From assembly GCF_014639795.1 (NCBI RefSeq), contig NZ_BMGC01000010.1, positions 1-64,000 of the forward strand: 64,000 nucleotides of DNA. The letters are read 5' to 3'. A model generated the notes under the pieces. That model had not been told where the DNA came from, did no database searches, and was given only the letters and a program-made list of their open reading frames with translations. Position 1 is the first letter of the stretch; each line of letters starts with the position of its first letter. Made by a program: the position numbers and the translations under genes. Below, piece after piece: positions 8,516 to 18,083 of the stretch. The DNA is from Gordonia jinhuaensis. Lineage in GTDB: Bacteria; Actinomycetota; Actinomycetes; Mycobacteriales; Mycobacteriaceae.

Positions 8516-9364
8516 TCAGGAGGCCGCCGGACTCGTCTCAGCGGCGCGCAGGTCCGCCTTCCACTGCCGGAAGCCCTCTTCGGTGCGACCGCGTCGCCAG
8601 TAGCCCGAGATCGAGTTGGCCCGCGCAGCACTGACACCACGCTCGCGGCGCACGTAGCGGCGCAGATTGTGCATCACGACCTGTGCCTCACCGTGGATGA
8701 ACACCTGCGGCTCACCCTCGAGCCACTCGGCAGAACGGACCGCCTCGATGAGTGGCGCGTTGTCGCCGGCTCGATCGTCACCGACCTCGTCGGAGGAGCC
8801 ACCGCGGTGTACCCAGGTGATTTCTGCGCCCTGCGGCGCCGTCAGCTCGATCTCGTCTTCTGGCCCGGCGACCTCGATGAAGGCCTTGACCACCGCATCC
8901 TCAGGCATCGCCTCCAGCGCGGCGGCCAGGGCCGGTAGACCCGCCTCATCGGAGGCCAGGAGATGCCAGGGGGCGTCCGCGTCGGGCCGATAGCCACTGC
9001 CCGGGCCCATGAACCGCACGACGGTGCCCGGCGTGACCGACGCGGCCCACGGCCCGGCGATACCCGTGGTGCCGTGAACCACGAAGTCGATCGCCAGCTC
9101 GGAGTTCTCGTGGTCGACCCGGCGAACCGTGTACGTCCGCAACACCGGTTGCGCCTCCGGAGGGAATTCCGCCCGGATCCGATCGAGATCGAAGGGTTCG
9201 CCGTAGTCCACGCCCTCCGGGGCGAACAACAGCTTCACGTAGGCGTCGGTGTCCTCGGTCGCGTCGAACTGCGCGAAGCCCGGCCCGCCGAGGTACACGC
9301 GCACCATATGCGGTGTCAGCTGTTCGCGTCTGGTGACGATCATCTCGTTGAGCTTTCTGGCCAT
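8516..9364 (-). CDS. Siderophore-interacting protein (FAD-dependent ferric-siderophore reductase family)
   Basis: The 282-residue protein matches the SIP/ViuB family, which reduces ferric siderophores in the cytosol to release iron. The FAD-binding barrel (about 1-135) carries R-T-Y-T-V-R (VLRTYTVRR), the FAD-contact motif, and DFVVHG. The C-terminal SIP domain has GPGSGY, LLASDEAGLPA and HGEAQVV near the end. Start at the ATG at 9364; the frame extends upstream without conservation. A degenerate IdeR-like box lies 18 nt upstream, consistent with iron control. M. tuberculosis has a related gene (viuB) at the same place between xerC and dprA. Confidence 0.9.
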   Translation of the reverse strand: MARKLNEMIVTRREQLTPHMVRVYLGGPGFAQFDATEDTDAYVKLLFAPEGVDYGEPFDLDRIRAEFPPEAQPVLRTYTVRRVDHENSELAIDFVVHGTTGIAGPWAASVTPGTVVRFMGPGSGYRPDADAPWHLLASDEAGLPALAAALEAMPEDAVVKAFIEVAGPEDEIELTAPQGAEITWVHRGGSSDEVGDDRAGDNAPLIEAVRSAEWLEGEPQVFIHGEAQVVMHNLRRYVRRERGVSAARANSISGYWRRGRTEEGFRQWKADLRAAETSPAAS

Positions 9365-9381
9365 ACCGGACAGCGTACCCC

Positions 9382-9400
9382 GAAAGATAGGGGACCCTAA
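9382..9400 (-). promoter_or_regulatory. Candidate IdeR/DtxR iron box
   Basis: On the minus strand the 19-mer TTAGGGTCCCCTATCTTTC matches the IdeR/DtxR consensus TTAGGTTAGGCTAACCTAA at about 11 of 19 positions, including the whole TTAGG half and CTA. It lies 18 nt upstream of the siderophore-interacting gene, where a repressor would act. The second half-site is poor, so this is a candidate only. Confidence 0.4.
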
Positions 9401-9447
9401 CCCAACTGTGTCGTGCCGTTCTCGTCCACCGGTTTCCGGCCTGCCGG

Positions 9448-10608
9448 TCATCCCCCGGTACGTGCCCGTCGCCAGCCGTCGGGGCCGCGGACCACACTCC
9501 CGGCGACCTCGAGCAACGCCAATCGCGCGCGCACGTCGGCGACAGGCAGTCCCGCCGAGTTGGCGACGTCGCTCACGCTCACTCCCCCACGACCGGGCAG
9601 ACATGTCAGGACCGGGTCGTCGTGTGCACCGGTGCCCGACGACGGCGTCCCGTCGTCTGTCGACGCACGCGTCGCCGCGGTGTCCACCGAATCGAACAGG
9701 GTCAATCCGTCGGGAGCGGCGAGCCGTTGCGCGGCAGCGGAATCTGCCACCAGACACGCCTGCCCCTCGGAGATCATCTGATGGCACCCCACCGACACCG
9801 CAGAGGTGATCGGGCCTGGCACCGCACCGAGCGGGACACCGATCCGACGGGCCCAGGCGGCGGTGTTGGCCGCCCCGCTGCGTCGGCCGGCCTCCACGAC
9901 CACCACCGCGCGCGACAAGGCGGCCACCAACCGGTTGCGGGTGAGAAAGCGGTGTTTGGCCGCCGATATCCCCGGCGGATATTCGCTGATCACCGCACCG
10001 GTCCCGGCGATCTGCGCCAGCAGCCTCGCGTGCGCCACCGGGTAATCACGGTCGATACCGCACGCCAGCACCGCGACCGTGCTGGCACCCATTGCAAGTG
10101 CTGCACGATGGGCGCACGCGTCGATGCCGTAGGCACCGCCGGACACCACTGCCCAACCCGACTGCCCCAGTTCACCGGCGAGTGTAGAGGTGACGTGGGA
10201 GCCGTAGGAACTCGCCGCCCGCGAGCCGACCAGTGCGATCGAGCGTTCGGTGAGTTCGTCGAGTCGCGCCGGTCCACGCACCCACAGGGCCAGCGGCGCC
10301 CCGCCACGCGCCGAGGTGGAGGCGGTGTTCAGCGCATGCAACGTCCACGCGGGCCATTCGGCGTCCTCGGGGGTCACCAGTCGTCCGCCGCAGGCCTCAA
10401 CGGTCGCCAGATCCTGTACGGCGAGGTCGATCTCGTAGGTGGTCTCGGTGGCATCGAGTGCTTCTTGATGCCCGGGCGGCGCCACACGCCGCCGAATGGC
10501 CGCGGCCGCCTCGACCGCACCCACCTCGGCGACCAGTCGCGCCACCGCCGGATTCGGCGGCTCGGCCACGCGCGACAGGTAGGCGTAGGCATGCTGTGTC
10601 GACGACAT
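9448..10608 (-). CDS. dprA: DNA-processing protein DprA (Smf)
   Basis: DprA binds single-stranded DNA and loads RecA during transformation; in actinomycetes its role is less clear. The 386-residue protein has an N-terminal helical region, then the Rossmann-like core with GSRAASSYG, VVSGGAYGIDACAH, VAVLACGID, AVISEYPPG and RNRLVAALS. A C-terminal winged-helix-like segment (LPGRGGVSVSDVANSAGLP) ends the protein. It starts exactly where comM stops (adjacent, zero gap), so the two are translated together. Position next to comM and yraN is conserved. Confidence 0.95.
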   Translation of the reverse strand: MSSTQHAYAYLSRVAEPPNPAVARLVAEVGAVEAAAAIRRRVAPPGHQEALDATETTYEIDLAVQDLATVEACGGRLVTPEDAEWPAWTLHALNTASTSARGGAPLALWVRGPARLDELTERSIALVGSRAASSYGSHVTSTLAGELGQSGWAVVSGGAYGIDACAHRAALAMGASTVAVLACGIDRDYPVAHARLLAQIAGTGAVISEYPPGISAAKHRFLTRNRLVAALSRAVVVVEAGRRSGAANTAAWARRIGVPLGAVPGPITSAVSVGCHQMISEGQACLVADSAAAQRLAAPDGLTLFDSVDTAATRASTDDGTPSSGTGAHDDPVLTCLPGRGGVSVSDVANSAGLPVADVRARLALLEVAGSVVRGPDGWRRARTGG

Positions 10609-12123
10609 CTAGAAACCCCGATCTCTGAACAGGAGTGCTTGTGCCACATGTACTTCGGTGGGTGCGACGACACCGGACAGATCGGCCAGCGTCCATGCGA
10701 CACGTAGCGCGCGGTCGGCTCCGCGCGCAGTGATCCGCCCGTCGCGCAACGAGGACTCGATCGGTGCGAGAGCGGCCGGCGAGAGCCGGAATTCCCGGCG
10801 CAGAAGCGGACCGGCCACTTCACCGTTGGTTCGGTAGCCGTGCGCCGACCACCGGTCAGCTGCCACCGCGCGGGCCTCGAGAACTCGGGCGCGTACCTGT
10901 GCACTCGTCTCCCCCGGCGCACTCATCAGCGCCGTGTTGCCCGGCGGATCCATGCGCACGCGCAGGTCGATGCGGTCCATGAGCGGTCCGGAGAGTTTCG
11001 CCAGATACCGTCTGCGCACCGGCGCCGGACACACACAGTCGGCGTCGGTCGCCGGAGCGCACGGACAGGGATTGGCCGCGAGCACCAGACCGAACCGAGC
11101 TGGATACACCGCGGTCCCATCGCGCCGGGTCACCCGGACCACACCCTCTTCCAACGGTGTGCGCAGCGAATCGAGCGCCGATCGCGAGGCTTCGGCACAT
11201 TCGTCGATGAACAACACGCCCCTATGCGCGCACGATGCAGCGCCGGGCCGTGCCAGCCCGGTACCACCGCCGGTGAGCGCAGTCGCGCTGACGCCGTGAT
11301 GCGGTGCGACGAACGGCGGGTCGGTGACCAGTGGGCTGTCGTCGGACAGAGTGCCCGCGATCGAGTGGATCGCCGTGACCTCCAACGATTCCGCCTCGGT
11401 CAAGGGAGGCAGGATTCCCACCATCCGCCGTGCCAGCATCGTCTTGCCGATTCCCGGCGGTCCGGTCATGAACAGGTGATGCGCACCGGCAGCAGCCACC
11501 TCCAGTGCCAGCCTCGCCTCCTCCTGACCGGCCACGTCGGCCATGTCGGGTACCTGCGGCGTCGCTGACCGCGAGCCCGCCACCGAGTGTGCGTCGACGG
11601 TGTCGAGCACACGCTGCCCCGTCAGCCACGCCACCACCTCGGCGAGATCGTGCGCCACACCCACCTCCACGCCGGGCACGATGGTGGCCTCGGCGGCGTT
11701 GCCGTCCGGAACGACCACCCGGCTGATTCCCGCCGCACGGGCGGCCAGAACTGCGGGGAGCACACCACGCACCGGCCGGATACGTCCACCGAGGGCGAGT
11801 TCACCGAGAAAGACCGTGCCGCGCAACAGATCTGAAACCAGCTCGCCGGAGGCGAGCACACTGAGCGCGAACGCCAGATCGAGTCCCGACCCGGATTTGG
11901 GTACTTCGGATGGGTACAACGCCACCGTGACCCGCCCCTCGGGCCACTTGAACCCCGAGTTGGTGATGGCCGCTCGGACACGGTCCTTGGCCTCGCGCAG
12001 CGCCGCATCCACCTTCCCGATCACACTGACCCCCGGCAACCCCTGACCGACGCTCGTCTCGACGTCGATCACACATGCCTCGAATGCGTTGAGCGCCACC
12101 GACGACACCCGCCCGATCGGCAT
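10609..12123 (-). CDS. comM: YifB/ComM-family AAA+ helicase (Mg-chelatase-like)
   Basis: ComM relatives are hexameric helicases that promote branch migration during uptake and recombination of DNA. The 504-residue protein has an N-terminal Lon-protease-like S5 fold (ending ALGGRIRPVRGVLP). The AAA+ core has Walker A GPPGIGKTMLARRM and Walker B region GVLFIDECAE, and a four-Cys segment CPCAPATDADCVC resembles the ComM zinc site. A C-terminal Mg-chelatase domain (DRIDLRVRM) follows. It shares a TGATG junction with yraN upstream, so coupling is likely. Confidence 0.94.
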   Translation of the reverse strand: MPIGRVSSVALNAFEACVIDVETSVGQGLPGVSVIGKVDAALREAKDRVRAAITNSGFKWPEGRVTVALYPSEVPKSGSGLDLAFALSVLASGELVSDLLRGTVFLGELALGGRIRPVRGVLPAVLAARAAGISRVVVPDGNAAEATIVPGVEVGVAHDLAEVVAWLTGQRVLDTVDAHSVAGSRSATPQVPDMADVAGQEEARLALEVAAAGAHHLFMTGPPGIGKTMLARRMVGILPPLTEAESLEVTAIHSIAGTLSDDSPLVTDPPFVAPHHGVSATALTGGGTGLARPGAASCAHRGVLFIDECAEASRSALDSLRTPLEEGVVRVTRRDGTAVYPARFGLVLAANPCPCAPATDADCVCPAPVRRRYLAKLSGPLMDRIDLRVRMDPPGNTALMSAPGETSAQVRARVLEARAVAADRWSAHGYRTNGEVAGPLLRREFRLSPAALAPIESSLRDGRITARGADRALRVAWTLADLSGVVAPTEVHVAQALLFRDRGF

Positions 12124-12494
12124 CAGAACACGCCCCGCAGATGCCTGATCCGCCGATCGTCGATGTCATCTCGGTGTACCGACACCACATCGAAACGCAC
12201 AGTGGGCCAATACCGCTCACTGCCCGACAACCACGCCCTGGTCAACGAGCGCATCTTCGCGAGCTTCGCACGCGTCACGGCCTCGGCAGGATCGTCGTAC
12301 AGGCCACCCGCGCGTGTCTTGACCTCCACCACCACCAGCGTCTCACCGTCAACGGCGATGATGTCGAGCTCACCCGCCACCCCGGCGACAGAGCGCACAG
12401 CGCACCAATTGCGTTCCAGGATAACCCATCCCAGCGAGCCCAGATACTCGGCGGCCACATCCTCCCCCCACCGCCCCAACTCGGCGCGTGACAT
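12123..12494 (-). CDS. YraN family (UPF0102) endonuclease-fold protein
   Basis: The 123-residue protein begins MSRAELGRWGEDVAAEYLGSLGW and contains GELDIIAVDGETLVVVEVKTR, the conserved E-x-D-I-I / V-E-V-K-T-R block of the PD-(D/E)XK nuclease superfamily. No activity is firmly established for the family. I chose the ATG at 12494, giving the usual length of about 120; the open frame to 12701 adds a non-conserved sequence. Its stop overlaps the comM ATG by one base (TGATG). Confidence 0.9.
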   Translation of the reverse strand: MSRAELGRWGEDVAAEYLGSLGWVILERNWCAVRSVAGVAGELDIIAVDGETLVVVEVKTRAGGLYDDPAEAVTRAKLAKMRSLTRAWLSGSERYWPTVRFDVVSVHRDDIDDRRIRHLRGVF

Positions 12495-12733
12495 CCGCAC
12501 CGCGCGCCCGTGCCCAGCTGCCCGCACACGGCTGCGCGCATCGCCACGACCAATCGCCCCGGTTTCACCGACAGAAGTTTCGTCCACGCCCCGATCATCA
12601 CCGGCGACACCGAACCCGAACCGGAATCCAGGCGCGCCCAGGGCCCGACTGTGAATGAATCCGCAACTGTGGACAAACCGCGAATCGATACTTCCGGTCA
12701 CGCGGATCCGGGTTCACCTCTCACCGGAGGGAC

Positions 12734-13741
12734 TCAGCTGTGCGCACCGATCGCCGCGGCGAACTGCGGCCACGCATTGTGCAGCGCCGCTTGCCAATAC
12801 GCCCACGAATGGGTTCCGTTGCCGTAGAAGTCGACCGTGGCAGGGATGTGGAGTTCACGGAACCGGCGGGCCAGATTGTGCGCGCAGTAGTCGGTGGCGC
12901 TCTCGATCAACGCACCGACCGCGAGCTGTTCGCCGAGCTTTTCAGGGTTGTCGTCGATGCCGGGACCATCGAGACGGTCGAACCGCCCCGGCAGACCGTC
13001 CCCGTTCGCGACATATATCGACTTGCCCCGAAACGCATCGGCATGCACCAGCGGATCGTTGGCGGCCCAGGCGGGATCGGTCGGCGGCCCCCACATGTTG
13101 GCCGTGTTACCGTCACCACGACCTTCCACGGTCAGCCGCACGAAAGTCTGTCCGACCGGATCGCTGGTCTGCGCACAACCGGAGAACGAGCCGATTGCCT
13201 CATACAGGTGCGGCGCGCGCAACGACAACTGGAAGACCGAGGTTCCCGCCATGGACACCCCAGCGATCGCATTGCGGCCGGCAGCCGCCAGGGTCGCGTC
13301 CACCGCCGACGGCAGTTCGTCGGTGAGGAATGTCGCCCACTTCTGTCTGCCCAGAATCGGATCGTCGGCGCGCCAGTCGGCGTAGTAGCTGGCGGCGCCT
13401 CCCATCGGTACCACCACGTTCACATCACGCCCCGCCAGGAAGTCGGCCGCATCGGTCTGCGCGAACCAGTTGCTTCCGCCGTATCCGCCGGCCGCCCCGT
13501 TGAGCAGGTAGATCGTCGGTGACCCGGCGCGCCGGGCCGGCAGGACCTTCACGACGATGTCGGCACCCATGGCTGCCGAATGCAGTCGATAGTCGACGAC
13601 GGTGCCCTCGCGCCCCGTCTCGTGCAGCCCCGTCTCGTGCAGTACCGCCACGGGCGCCGCCGCAGCGGACCGCTGCACCGGGAGCCCGACGCCGACGAGC
13701 ACGACCAGCGCCGCGCACAGAGTTCCCCATCCCCGACGCAT
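12734..13741 (-). CDS. Antigen-85-type esterase (mycolyltransferase-like), secreted
   Basis: The 335-residue protein starts with a signal peptide (MRRGWG, then a hydrophobic run, then AAAAP). The alpha/beta-hydrolase core has the nucleophile S163 in GVSMAG, an oxyanion-type LLNGAAGGYGGSNW, and the C-terminal G-T-H-S-W-A-Y-W-Q carrying the catalytic His, all characteristic of antigen 85 and mycolyltransferases. Those enzymes transfer mycolates to trehalose and arabinogalactan. Whether this copy does so or is a generic esterase cannot be told. LHETG is repeated at residues 34-43. ATG at 13741 has GGAA upstream; a GTG at 13756 is possible. It lies between yraN and DUF2469 in an otherwise housekeeping block. 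Confidence 0.88.
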   Translation of the reverse strand: MRRGWGTLCAALVVLVGVGLPVQRSAAAAPVAVLHETGLHETGREGTVVDYRLHSAAMGADIVVKVLPARRAGSPTIYLLNGAAGGYGGSNWFAQTDAADFLAGRDVNVVVPMGGAASYYADWRADDPILGRQKWATFLTDELPSAVDATLAAAGRNAIAGVSMAGTSVFQLSLRAPHLYEAIGSFSGCAQTSDPVGQTFVRLTVEGRGDGNTANMWGPPTDPAWAANDPLVHADAFRGKSIYVANGDGLPGRFDRLDGPGIDDNPEKLGEQLAVGALIESATDYCAHNLARRFRELHIPATVDFYGNGTHSWAYWQAALHNAWPQFAAAIGAHS

Positions 13742-13792
13742 CCGGGTCAGTTCCACACGCCCGGGGAACGTCTGTCCGTCACCGGCGCATGA

Positions 13793-14104
13793 TCAGTCGA
13801 CGTCGGGTAGCCGCAGGTCCGGCTTGTCGAGTTCCTCGATGTTGACGTCCTTGAACGTGATCACTCGTACCTGTTTGACGAACCGTGCGGGGCGATACAT
13901 ATCCCACACCCAGGCGTCGGTCATGCGGATCTCGAAGTAGACCTCACCGTCGACGTTGCGAGGCATGAGCTCGACGGCGTTGGCGAGGTAGAACCGTCGT
14001 TCGGTCTCCACGACGTAGGTGAACTGCCCGACGATGTCCTTGTACTCGCGGTAGAGCGAGAGTTCCATCTCGGTTTCGTACTTCTCGAGATCCTCGGCAC
14101 TCAT
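13793..14104 (-). CDS. DUF2469 conserved actinobacterial protein
   Basis: The 103-residue protein beginning [25 protein letters not shown] is the small DUF2469 family, almost invariant across actinobacteria and always beside rnhB. It ends acidic (RLPDVD) and has no membrane segment. No function is known. Its ATG overlaps the rnhB stop codon by four bases (ATGA), so it is probably translated with rnhB. Confidence 0.92.
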   Translation of the reverse strand: MSAEDLEKYETEMELSLYREYKDIVGQFTYVVETERRFYLANAVELMPRNVDGEVYFEIRMTDAWVWDMYRPARFVKQVRVITFKDVNIEELDKPDLRLPDVD

Positions 14105-14826
14105 TGCATCAGCCTAACCCCACCGGGACGGATACGTTCGCGCACATTGCGGTAGGAGTGACGGTGGATGTCACAGGGTCCGAGGCGATCGATCGCGGCC
14201 ATGTGCTCGGCGGTCGAGTAGCCCTTGTGAACGGCGAATCCGTACCCGGACCACTCGGCATCGAGACGGGTCATGATGGCATCCCTGGTGACCTTGGCGA
14301 GCACACTGGCCGCCGCGATACATGCCGACGTCGCGTCACCGCCGATCACCGGCAGAGACGGGACGGTCAGACCGGGCACCACGAAGCCATCGGACAGCAC
14401 GTACCCCGGCGATGGGTCGAGCCCGGCGACCGCGCGGCGCATACCTTCGATGTTGGCTACGTGCACACCGATCCTGTCGACCTCGTCGGGCTCGATCACC
14501 ACCACCGAGTAGGCCGCGGCATGTTTGGTGACGGCGCGGTAGAGCCGCTCACGCACGGCCGGACTGAGCTTCTTGGAGTCGTCGAGGTCCGCGAGTGACG
14601 CGGGTTGGGTCGGCCGGAGCACACATGCGGCCACCACGAGCGGCCCTGCACATGCACCCCGCCCGGCCTCGTCGACGCCGGCTACCGGACCCAATCCCCG
14701 GTTGTAGAGCGCGAATTCGAGGGTCCGAAGACTCGCGGCGCGTCGTACCGGAGACCGTGGTGGCCACCGGCCGGCACGGGACTCGCCAGGTGCGGGGATG
14801 CTGACCATGTCACGAATGCGACCCAT
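14101..14826 (-). CDS. rnhB: Ribonuclease HII
   Basis: RNase HII removes ribonucleotides from DNA and RNA primers from hybrids. The catalytic core begins at [20 protein letters not shown], with the first catalytic D-E pair, and continues with [17 protein letters not shown], and [11 protein letters not shown] (conserved D). About 45 residues precede the core, longer than usual. Two starts are possible, at 14826 and 14808, because the start region is tandemly duplicated. It follows lepB closely and overlaps DUF2469. Confidence 0.94.
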   Translation of the reverse strand: MGRIRDMVSIPAPGESRAGRWPPRSPVRRAASLRTLEFALYNRGLGPVAGVDEAGRGACAGPLVVAACVLRPTQPASLADLDDSKKLSPAVRERLYRAVTKHAAAYSVVVIEPDEVDRIGVHVANIEGMRRAVAGLDPSPGYVLSDGFVVPGLTVPSLPVIGGDATSACIAAASVLAKVTRDAIMTRLDAEWSGYGFAVHKGYSTAEHMAAIDRLGPCDIHRHSYRNVRERIRPGGVRLMQ

Positions 14827-14840
14827 GTCACGAATGCGAT
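14805..14840. repeat. 18-bp tandem duplication at the lepB/rnhB boundary
   Basis: Two copies (14805-14822 and 14823-14840) share the 17-mer CCATGTCACGAATGCGA and differ only at the last base. On the minus strand each copy carries a CAT that reads as an in-frame rnhB ATG (14808 and 14826), and copy 2 contains the lepB stop region. Replication slippage is the simple explanation. Confidence 0.9.
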
Positions 14841-15790
14841 GCCGTCGACGACGATTGCGGGTTCACCGACTTCACACTCCCCCACCGGGAGAACGGATAG
14901 ATGATGAAACGCACCTTGCCGCGGATGTCGCTCACCGGAACGGTGCCCTGGTACTCGTCGGTCATGTGATAGCGCGAGTCGGCCGAGTTGCCGCGGTTGT
15001 CGCCCATCACCCACACATTGTTCTTCGGGATGGTGATCGGCCCGAAATCAGGTCCGTAGCAGGGTGAGGAGATCGGTCCGTCGGTGCCCGTGGAGTCGAG
15101 TGCGCCGAAGTTGCGCTGCTGCAACGTCGTGTCGATGTAGGGCTCATGCAGGACCTTGCCGTTGACGGTCACACCGCGGCCCTCGGCGTTGCGACAGGCG
15201 ACCGTCTGACCACCCACGGCGATGACGCGCTTGACGAGGTCGTTCTCATCGGGCGGTGCGAAACCGAACCACGAGAGAGCGTCCTGCAGACCGCGCACGA
15301 AGGTGTTCGACGACCGCGGCGAGTGCCAATCGGTGTCCCATGACGACGTGGGAGCCTTGAACACCACCACGTCACCGGGTTTCGGGTCGTTGCCGAACCG
15401 GTAGGAGAACTTGTCGATCACGATGCGGTCGTTGGTGCAGGCGGTACACCCGTGCAACGTCGGTTCCATCGACTCCGACGGGATGACGTACTGCCTGCCC
15501 ACGAACGTCTGGATGAGCCAGGTGAGCAGGAGCACGCAGACAACGATGATGACCGTCTCACGCAGGATGCCGCCGCGTTTGCGGGCAGGCTTCTCGTCGG
15601 TGGTGTGCCAGGCGCGCTTGTCCGATCCGTCCTCGGGATCCGAGTTGCGGTCGGCTTCCGCGCCGGTCGAGGCGGGTGTGTTCTGCGCAGACGACCGCTG
15701 AGCTCGCTCGTCGGCTCGATGTGAGCCGCCGGGAGTGGGGTTGTCATCGGGGTCACCGGACGCACGATCATCCTGCGGAGTGTCTGCCAC
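14828..15790 (-). CDS. lepB: Signal peptidase I
   Basis: LepB cleaves signal peptides from exported proteins. A long acidic cytoplasmic N-terminus (about 1-75) precedes one membrane segment ([18 protein letters not shown]). The catalytic Ser is in PSESMEPTL and the catalytic Lys in [13 protein letters not shown]. The C-terminal [16 protein letters not shown] completes the family boxes. At 320 residues it is long, owing to the N-terminal tail, as in related actinomycetes. The start is a GTG at 15790. It heads the lepB-rnhB-DUF2469 group. Confidence 0.96.
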   Translation of the reverse strand: MADTPQDDRASGDPDDNPTPGGSHRADERAQRSSAQNTPASTGAEADRNSDPEDGSDKRAWHTTDEKPARKRGGILRETVIIVVCVLLLTWLIQTFVGRQYVIPSESMEPTLHGCTACTNDRIVIDKFSYRFGNDPKPGDVVVFKAPTSSWDTDWHSPRSSNTFVRGLQDALSWFGFAPPDENDLVKRVIAVGGQTVACRNAEGRGVTVNGKVLHEPYIDTTLQQRNFGALDSTGTDGPISSPCYGPDFGPITIPKNNVWVMGDNRGNSADSRYHMTDEYQGTVPVSDIRGKVRFIIYPFSRWGSVKSVNPQSSSTASHS

Positions 15791-15874
15791 GCCGTAAGCC
15801 TAGTGGAACGCGCAGACGTCTCACACAACCCTCGACAGCTCGGGTCACACCCCTCGGCATCGCCCCGGATACGA

Positions 15875-15924
15875 CACTGCCGGGCACGACGCGAACCGGA
15901 ATCGGTCGCGGGTGCCCGGCAGTG
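15875..15924 (-). terminator. Hairpin downstream of rplS
   Basis: CACTGCCGGGCAC (15875-15887) pairs perfectly with GTGCCCGGCAGTG (15912-15924) around a 24-nt loop. It lies 26 bp past the rplS stop and 84 bp before the lepB start. This is a strong candidate terminator that ends the rpsP-to-rplS unit. Confidence 0.75.
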
Positions 15925-15949
15925 GATCAGAGGTCGGTGACCCTGACGG

Positions 15950-16291
15950 TCAGCGCTTCTCCTTGATCTTGGCAGCCTTGCCGCGCAGGTCGCGCAGGTA
16001 GTACAGTTTGGCGCGACGGACGTCACCGCGGGTGAGGACCTCGATCTTCGCCAGGTTGGGGCTGTGCACCGGGAAGGTACGTTCGACGCCGACGCCGAAG
16101 GACACCTTGCGCACGGTGAAGGTCTCACGCACGCCGCCGCCCTGACGGCGGATGACGACGCCCTTGAAGACCTGCACGCGCTCCTTCGAACCCTCGATCA
16201 CCTTCACGTGAACGTTGAGGGTGTCGCCGGGGCGGAATTCGGGGATGTCGTCGCGCAGGGACTGCTTGTCGAGGAAGTCCAGTGTGTTCAT
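15950..16291 (-). CDS. rplS: 50S ribosomal protein L19
   Basis: L19 sits at the 30S-50S interface. The protein is 113 residues, the standard size, starting [19 protein letters not shown]. It contains [30 protein letters not shown] and ends KAAKIKEKR. The ATG at 16291 was chosen from this conserved N-terminus. The frame is open far upstream without conservation. A 238-bp gap separates it from trmD, so it may have its own promoter. Confidence 0.97.
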   Translation of the reverse strand: MNTLDFLDKQSLRDDIPEFRPGDTLNVHVKVIEGSKERVQVFKGVVIRRQGGGVRETFTVRKVSFGVGVERTFPVHSPNLAKIEVLTRGDVRRAKLYYLRDLRGKAAKIKEKR

Positions 16292-16529
16292 CTTGTAGGT
16301 CGATCCAATCGATATGTCATGTCGAACAGAGGAACCGCGCGTCCGGTGTGGCGAGGTATCGCGTCCGCATCGCAGACGAGTGACCCCACCACCGGCTCGA
16401 CGGGTTCGTGCTCCGGAGTCGGCGCGCCGAGTCAGCGCAGGTGGCAACCACCGACGTCGAACGGCAACCGCTCTATTGTGCCAGAAGGACACCCTCAGGG
16501 TGAAATCGCTGATCAGCCGACCACCGCGG

Positions 16530-17276
16530 TCACCGGCGGGTGACCGTCGATCCGTCCCCGCCGTCCGCGGTGTGGTCGGGGCCGGCAGAGACAGTGGGCC
16601 CGGCCAGCAGATCTGGTCTGAGTGCCTCGGTGCGTGCCAGACCCTGCTCGTGGCGCCACGCGGCGATCCGGGCATGGTCGCCGCTGAGCAACACCGGGGG
16701 CACCGATAATCCACGCCACTGCTGAGGCCGCGTATAAGCCGGACCCTCGAGGATCCCGTCGGAGAACGAGTCCTGTTCGTGGGATTCGTTGTTGCCGAGA
16801 ACGCCCGGGATGAGACGGACGGTGGCCTCGATCATCGCCATCACCGCGACCTCGCCGCCGATCAGTACGAAATCGCCGATCGAGACCTCGCGCACACGTA
16901 CGCGCCGGGCGGCATCGTCGAAGACACGCTGATCGATGCCCTCGTATCGCCCGCAGGCGAAGACGAGGTGCGACTCGGTGGAGAACTCCTCGGCCGTTGC
17001 CTGCGTGAACGGCACACCCGCCGGGGTCGGCACCACCAGAAGCGCATCGTCGGGGCACACGTCGTCGAGGCACTCGCCCCACACGTCCGGGCGCATGACC
17101 ATCCCCGGACCACCGCCGTAGGGAGTGTCGTCGACACTGCGGTGCACGTCGCGTGTCCAGCTCCGCAGATCGTGTACGCCGAGTTCGAGGATCCCCCGGT
17201 CGATCGCTTTACCCGGCAGCGACAGCCGCAACGGGGCGAGATAGTCGGGGAAAATCGAGACGATGTCGATGCGCAT
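16530..17276 (-). CDS. trmD: tRNA (guanine-N1-)-methyltransferase TrmD
   Basis: TrmD makes m1G37 in tRNAs, preventing frameshifting. The SPOUT-fold core begins [16 protein letters not shown], with YGGGPGMVM and [11 protein letters not shown]. The knot region is [32 protein letters not shown], and the C-terminal domain contains [19 protein letters not shown]. The ATG at 17276 (248 aa) has AGAG upstream. The C-terminus ends in a short acidic/Gly tail. It lies 37 bp downstream of rimM. Confidence 0.96.
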   Translation of the reverse strand: MRIDIVSIFPDYLAPLRLSLPGKAIDRGILELGVHDLRSWTRDVHRSVDDTPYGGGPGMVMRPDVWGECLDDVCPDDALLVVPTPAGVPFTQATAEEFSTESHLVFACGRYEGIDQRVFDDAARRVRVREVSIGDFVLIGGEVAVMAMIEATVRLIPGVLGNNESHEQDSFSDGILEGPAYTRPQQWRGLSVPPVLLSGDHARIAAWRHEQGLARTEALRPDLLAGPTVSAGPDHTADGGDGSTVTRR

Positions 17277-17313
17277 GGATGTGCTCTGCTGCTCCATCTG
17301 GCTGCCGCGCCCG

Positions 17314-17823
17314 TTAGTCGAACAGGCCGTCGGGGGGATCGATCTCGATCCGGTCGGCGGCGATCACCGGCACGATCTCCCGCACGAACGGCACCAAGAG
17401 TTCACGACCGTCCTCGGCCGTCACCGCCAGGACGTCGTTGGCGGGCAGGTGCAGAATCTCGGCGACCACACCGACACGATCCCCGGCGAGCGTGAGGACC
17501 GGCAGCCCCTCGAGCTCATGGTCGTAGAACTCGTCGGGGTCATCGCCGGAATCGACGTCGGCACTGTCGATCACGAACAGCTGCCCGCGCAGCTCATCGG
17601 CGCGATCGCGACTGTCGACGCCCTCCAGCGACAGCAACAGCCGCCCGGCATGCATCCGGGCGGCTGTCACCGTGACATATGTCTGAGCACCGCTGCGGGG
17701 GTGGCGTGTGCGCAGCGACGTACCGACGGCGAACCGGTCGGCCGGGTCGTCTGTCCGGACGTCGACCACCAGTTCACCGCGCACGCCGTGCGCTTTCACC
17801 ACACGCCCCACGACGAGGTCCAT
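17314..17823 (-). CDS. rimM: Ribosome maturation factor RimM
   Basis: RimM binds S19 and assists 30S head maturation. The 169-residue protein starts [20 protein letters not shown], the conserved N-terminal RimM beta-barrel motif. A PRC-barrel follows, with [21 protein letters not shown] and [28 protein letters not shown] at the end. It is placed between khpA and trmD, the standard order. Confidence 0.96.
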   Translation of the reverse strand: MDLVVGRVVKAHGVRGELVVDVRTDDPADRFAVGTSLRTRHPRSGAQTYVTVTAARMHAGRLLLSLEGVDSRDRADELRGQLFVIDSADVDSGDDPDEFYDHELEGLPVLTLAGDRVGVVAEILHLPANDVLAVTAEDGRELLVPFVREIVPVIAADRIEIDPPDGLFD

Positions 17824-17840
17824 CGAAGCGACGACCCTCG

Positions 17841-18083
17841 TCAGCGATCCGTGTCGACGATATCGACACGCACGCCACGGCCACCGATACCGGTGACCAG
17901 GGTGCGCAGGGCCGTGGCGGTACGACCTCCGCGGCCGATCACCTTGCCCAGATCCTCGGGGTTGACGTGGACCTCGACGAAACGACCGCGGCGACCGGTG
18001 GTCATCTCCACGCGCACATCGTCGGGGTTGGCCACGATCCCGCGAACGAGATGTTCGACGGCGTCTGCGACGACGGCACTCAC
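17841..18083 (-). CDS. khpA: KH-domain RNA-binding protein KhpA (YlqC family)
   Basis: The 80-residue protein has one KH domain with the GxxG loop in [19 protein letters not shown]. KhpA forms a complex with KhpB (Jag) and affects RNA levels and cell elongation in other Gram-positive bacteria. That partner is not in this window. Its GTG start overlaps the rpsP stop (GTGA), so it is translationally coupled to rpsP. It lies 17 bp before rimM. Confidence 0.93.
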   Translation of the reverse strand: MSAVVADAVEHLVRGIVANPDDVRVEMTTGRRGRFVEVHVNPEDLGKVIGRGGRTATALRTLVTGIGGRGVRVDIVDTDR

